NCBI GenBank assembly: GCA_020634795.1
Contig: JACKAZ010000009.1
Location: 150,595 to 214,594 of the forward strand
From: Ardenticatenales bacterium
Lineage (GTDB): Bacteria; Chloroflexota; Anaerolineae; Ardenticatenales; Ardenticatenaceae
Direction of reading: 5' to 3'
DNA: 64,000 nucleotides
The notes beneath the pieces are model-generated. The model was not told the DNA's origin and did no database searches. It saw only the letters and a list, made by a program, of their open reading frames with translations. The translations under genes and the position numbers were made by a program. This document shows positions 61,002 through 64,000 of this stretch, piece by piece. Positions within the stretch are counted from its first letter, which is position 1. Each line of letters opens with the position of its first letter.

Positions 61002-61799
61002 TCACCCCAGCGCCAACGCCACCAACAGCGCCAGCCCCAGCGCTTTGGACAGCGCAAGCGCCCGCGCCACACGTTGCTGGGGCCTGGCCGACCACAGCGG
61101 CCCCACCACGGCCCCACACAGCAGCGCCACGCCCCACCATGCCAAACCCGCGTTGACGCCACGCAGCAAAAGCAGTGCCCCCATCATGGTGAGCGTGGCC
61201 ATCCCCAATGCCATGCGTGGTCCCCAGCGCGTGGTCAACGTGGCCGTGCCTTGCGCCACGTCGCCCAACGCATCGTGGATCGTCTTCAGCATTTCGCGCG
61301 CGGCGAAGAACAGGCCGAACGCCGCCGCTGGCAGCAGAATCACCGCCACATCGCCCGCCAGCAGTCCGCCGTAGCCCAGCGCCATGCCAGTCAGCACGGC
61401 CACCACCGCGTGGCCGACCACGGGGATGCCTTTGAGATGCGTGGTGTAGAGCAGGGCCAGCGCCGCGCCCGCCACCGTGCCCAGCCGCGACCCCGCGCCG
61501 AAGGGCCAGGCCAGCAGCAGCGCCAGCCCGATGCACACCCACGCAAAGGCGGCGGCCTGCGCGGAAGTCAGCTCGCCACGGGGAATCGGCCGGTCGGGGC
61601 GATTGATCTGGTCGCTGACCGCATCGTGCGCATCGTTGAAGGCGTTGCCCGCTGCGCTCAACAAAAAGGCCACTGCCATCGGCTGCAGCCACCACATCGC
61701 CCAGTCCGCCCCCGCCAGCCGTCCCCCCACCCAGACGGCCAGCGCCGCGCCCCACGCGCTGTGCGCCCGCGCCAACCGCAGCCAGCGCATCAGCCGCAC
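61002..61799 (-). CDS. UbiA-family prenyltransferase
   Basis: A 265-residue membrane protein with about seven to nine helices. The first acidic motif NAFNDAHDAVSDQINRPDRPIP is the classical UbiA NDxxDxxxD site; a second, DALGDVAQGTATL (DxxGD), lies near residue 180. UbiA enzymes attach polyprenyl groups to aromatic rings or glycerol phosphates. The RPDRPIP form is common in digeranylgeranylglyceryl- and homogentisate-type members; the substrate is undecided. The GTG start follows the stop of the small membrane-protein gene directly; an in-frame ATG nine bases on is an alternative. Confidence 0.87.
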   Translation of the reverse strand: MRLMRWLRLARAHSAWGAALAVWVGGRLAGADWAMWWLQPMAVAFLLSAAGNAFNDAHDAVSDQINRPDRPIPRGELTSAQAAAFAWVCIGLALLLAWPFGAGSRLGTVAGAALALLYTTHLKGIPVVGHAVVAVLTGMALGYGGLLAGDVAVILLPAAAFGLFFAAREMLKTIHDALGDVAQGTATLTTRWGPRMALGMATLTMMGALLLLRGVNAGLAWWGVALLCGAVVGPLWSARPQQRVARALALSKALGLALLVALALG

Positions 61800-62066
61800 C
61801 TACTCCTCCGTTTTGGGCAGTCGGGGCCGCGCCAGCAGATTCGCCGCACTCCAGAGCACCAGCAGCGCGACCGCCGCGCCGATCAGCGCCAACAGCAGCA
61901 GCCACGGCCAAAAACCGGGCTGTACGCCCCGCCGCCCCCCTTCGACAACGATCAACGCCCACCAGAGCAGCAGGCTGAAGAGCAGCCAGCGCCGCTCGTC
62001 GCTGCGCGGCGGCCACGAGGCCCAAAGCGTGAGCGCGGTGGCGAGCGCCAGCAAAAGCCATGTCAT
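61800..62066 (-). CDS. Small membrane protein, unknown function
   Basis: An 88-residue protein with three predicted membrane helices (about 3-17, 27-41 and 54-72) and a charged C-terminal tail (RPRLPKTEE). It has no recognisable family. It stops exactly where the UbiA gene begins, so the two are cotranscribed; a role alongside the prenyltransferase is possible but unsupported by sequence. Confidence 0.6.
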   Translation of the reverse strand: MTWLLLALATALTLWASWPPRSDERRWLLFSLLLWWALIVVEGGRRGVQPGFWPWLLLLALIGAAVALLVLWSAANLLARPRLPKTEE

Positions 62067-62091
62067 GCGGGTCGCGCTTCGCCAAAGGTCG

Positions 62092-62122
62092 AAGATGGAG
62101 AATGGAAAATGGAGAATGGACG
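62092..62122. repeat. Heptamer-period repeat ATGGAGA/ATGGAAA
   Basis: Four tandem 7-bp units (ATGGAGA, ATGGAAA, ATGGAGA, ATGGACG) lie just upstream of the small membrane-protein gene. Related words occur near 29766, 34092 and 43609. The period is the same as for GGTGCAT but the sequence is unrelated. Confidence 0.75.
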
Positions 62123-62221
62123 CTTAGAATTTACCATGATACCCCAAGGCGTTGCGATGCCCCACACCCTGACACCCGTACAACGTCATGCGCCTGCAAC
62201 CCCCTCCGCAACGCACCACCG

Positions 62222-63610
62222 TCACCCCCCTCTCATCGCCAGATGCAGCGCCTCGACCACGGTGCCAACGGGGACGAGTTCGAGGCCGTTCGGCTGGCTG
62301 GGCTTGCCATGTTTGGGGAGGATGCAGCGCGTGAAGCCGAGTTTGGCCGCTTCGTTCAACCGCTTGTCCAACTGCGAGACAGAACGTAGCTCGCCGCCCA
62401 AGCCGATCTCGCCGATCAGCGCCGTGCTGCGCTGGATCGCTTTCTCGCGGAAGCTGCTGGCGATGGCGGCGGCCACCGCCAAATCGGCGGCGGGTTCGTT
62501 GATGTGGATCCCGCCGACCACGTTCACGAAAACATCTTGATTGTGCAACGCCAGGCCGACCCGCTTGCTCAGCACCGCCAGCAGCAGGTGGAGGCGACTC
62601 AGGTCGATGCCGTTGGCGGTGCGGCGCGGCTGACTGAAAGCGCTCTGCGAGACCAGGCCCTGCATCTCCAGCAGCAGGGGTCGCGTCCCTTCCAGCGTTA
62701 CGGCCACGGCGGAGCCCGTCGCGCCGGCCTGGTGTTCGGCCAGGAAAGCTTCGCTGGGGTTCGACACCTCCACCATGCCCTCCGCCTTCATCTCGAAGAC
62801 CCCAACCTCGTTGGTGGAACCGAAGCGGTTCTTCTGCGCCCGCAGCAGTCGGTAGGTGTGGAAGCGATCCCCTTCCAGGTAGAGCACCGTATCGACGATA
62901 TGTTCCAGCACCCTCGGCCCCGCGATGTGGCCCTCTTTGGTGACATGGCCCACGAGGAAAATCGGCAGGTTCTCGCTTTTGGCGAGCTGCATCAGCCGCG
63001 CCGCACATTCCCGCACCTGCGAGACACTGCCCGCGCTGGAAGAAAGGTCCTGCAGATAGACGGTCTGGATCGAGTCGATGATCAGCGCTTTGGGTTGCAG
63101 CGTGCGCACATGTTCGATGGCGATGTCGAGGTTGGTTTCGCTGAGCAGGTAGAGGTCGTTGTGCGCCACGCCCAGCCGCTCGGCCCGCATCTTGATCTGA
63201 TAGACGCTCTCTTCGCCGGAGAGGTAGAGCACCGGCCCGAGCGATTCGGCCAGCAGCCCCGCCACTTGTTGCAGCAAGGTGCTTTTGCCGATCCCCGGAT
63301 CGCCCCCCACAAGGACGAGCGAGCCTGGCACCACCCCGCCGCCCAGCACGCGGCTGAATTCGGCGAGGGGCAGTTTGATGCGTTGGTAGGCGTCGGCCTG
63401 AATCTCGTTGATTTTCTGCGGCAGATTCGTGCCCGCCAACAACGTCCCACCACTGCGCGCCTGCCGCCCAAAGCCGAAGCTGCCGCTGTTGGATGATTCG
63501 ACCACCTCTTCCAGCGTGTTCCATTCGCCGCAATCGCTACAGCGCCCCGCCCACTTGAAATGCTCTTTACCGCACTCGTTGCAGATGAAGATCGTCTTTG
63601 TTTTTGCCAT
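62222..63610 (-). CDS. radA: DNA repair protein RadA (Sms)
   Basis: A 462-residue protein in the standard order: C4 zinc finger (Cys10, 13, 24, 27), RecA-like ATPase with Walker A GDPGIGKST, the RadA-specific KNRFG motif, and a C-terminal Lon-protease-like domain (VGGIHINEPAADLAVAAAI, GEIGLGGELRSV) that lacks the catalytic pair. RadA promotes branch migration and D-loop extension in recombination. In many bacteria it follows clpC or disA; the partial gene upstream here cannot be identified. Confidence 0.96.
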   Translation of the reverse strand: MAKTKTIFICNECGKEHFKWAGRCSDCGEWNTLEEVVESSNSGSFGFGRQARSGGTLLAGTNLPQKINEIQADAYQRIKLPLAEFSRVLGGGVVPGSLVLVGGDPGIGKSTLLQQVAGLLAESLGPVLYLSGEESVYQIKMRAERLGVAHNDLYLLSETNLDIAIEHVRTLQPKALIIDSIQTVYLQDLSSSAGSVSQVRECAARLMQLAKSENLPIFLVGHVTKEGHIAGPRVLEHIVDTVLYLEGDRFHTYRLLRAQKNRFGSTNEVGVFEMKAEGMVEVSNPSEAFLAEHQAGATGSAVAVTLEGTRPLLLEMQGLVSQSAFSQPRRTANGIDLSRLHLLLAVLSKRVGLALHNQDVFVNVVGGIHINEPAADLAVAAAIASSFREKAIQRSTALIGEIGLGGELRSVSQLDKRLNEAAKLGFTRCILPKHGKPSQPNGLELVPVGTVVEALHLAMRGG

Positions 63611-63916
63611 GTGCGTCGGTTGTCCTTGTTGTGCGCTTGTACAACCAAGATTCTAGCATGAGGAGGCGACGACGCGGGCCGAGCGGCGCTCGGAGGCGGG
63701 GCAACGGCTGACTCACAAGGGGCCAGCCGTTCGGAGGAAAGCGTGCCGGAGGGCAACGTGCCGCCTGCCCTCTGCGCCGCGCCTCATCGGGGGGGAATCG
63801 CGGTTTTGCTCAGAATTCAGCGGAGAGGCGGTCTGAGCCTCGACCTCGCGCTTCGTCGGGCGACCTTCGCCATCGGCTTCGCAGCCCTCTCATACAAGTG
63901 GGCTCTTGCGGCAGTC
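63611..63916. other. Intergenic region
   Basis: A GC-rich stretch between radA and the partial gene at the window edge. Short imperfect inverted repeats are present (ACGGCTG/CAGCCGT near 63703-63732), but there is no clear terminator or gene. Confidence 0.4.
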
Positions 63917-64000
63917 TCACTCCGTATCCGGCGCCTCTGCCGCTTGCGCTTGGGCTTTCTCCATCTGCTCGCGGCTTTCACGCTCCGCCCCCGCAGGCTG
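63917..64000 (-). CDS. C-terminal fragment of an unidentified protein
   Basis: Twenty-seven codons and a TGA at 63917-63919 are in the window; the gene starts beyond 64000. The fragment reads AEREQREQ-like: ERESREQMEKAQAQAAEAPD and TE, a charged, Gln/Ala-rich, probably disordered or helical tail. Position ahead of radA on the same strand would suit clpC, but the residues give no support for it. Confidence 0.5.
   Translation of the reverse strand, partial: QPAGAERESREQMEKAQAQAAEAPDTE

Noticed and set aside
60639..62540. 633-codon plus-strand open frame
   Set aside because: It crosses a repeat block and runs antisense to the UbiA gene, the small membrane-protein gene and the end of radA.

Overview
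This is a high-GC bacterial chromosome segment with about 46 protein-coding genes, mostly short operons on both strands. The mix suggests a member of the Chloroflexota (Anaerolineae/Caldilineae type): a T-box on thrS, a fused ECF ATPase, an FtsA-like ATPase, a TPR protein full of P-x-W-L motifs, a STAND ATPase with TPRs, and intergenic space packed with short tandem repeats. This placement is inference from gene content; the window has no rRNA gene, tRNA gene or CRISPR array.

Layout. 1-8060: a partial FAD oxidoreductase, a mercaptopyruvate sulfurtransferase, a lipoprotein cytochrome c, an SsnA-type amidohydrolase, a thioesterase-SDR pair and a decayed IS3-family element, all separated by repeat blocks. 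8044-12355: prmC, tsaC and a GT4-WecG fusion glycosyltransferase overlap as one minus-strand operon, behind a stress-type SDR. 12699-15710: threonine synthase, an HD-thioredoxin fusion and an alpha/beta hydrolase. 16017-17062: CcmH and a TlpA/CcmG thioredoxin. 17816-23949: a PLP enzyme with a thioesterase, rsmI, a TPR/PxWL protein and a class II aldolase. 24340-25592: two paralogous membrane proteins of unknown function. 25907-31807: a YqeC-MocA fusion, an orphan molybdenum hydroxylase large subunit, an O-antigen-ligase-like protein and a small membrane protein. 32112-37783: a Nudix hydrolase, an FtsA/PilM-like ATPase, a STAND-TPR protein and a dead VapBC remnant. 37956-43376: alaS, a conserved unknown, a nitrilase and a NarL-type regulator. 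43752-46219: ECF transporter ATPase and EcfT. 46405-51260: FabH, LtrA, argS and a HELVH protein. 51408-54849: a T-box leader, a small ORF and thrS. 54960-62066: a cyclase-family hydrolase, a GT-C glycosyltransferase, rtcB, an intact IS copy, a small membrane protein and a UbiA prenyltransferase. 62222-64000: radA and the end of another gene.

The most striking feature is a modular repeat system. Arrays of an 80-bp unit, a fixed linker, arrays of a 7-bp GGTGCAT/GGTGCAA unit and then AACTC-rich short repeats occur in that order and usually end just before a start codon. Two such modules form an inverted pair around thrS-rtcB, and two form an outward-facing pair around the cytochrome c gene. Both copies of one IS3-family element sit at the same position of the heptamer with a TGG duplication. 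A threonine T-box (specifier ACC) lies 1.3 kb ahead of thrS, with a repeat module and a 62-residue ORF in between.
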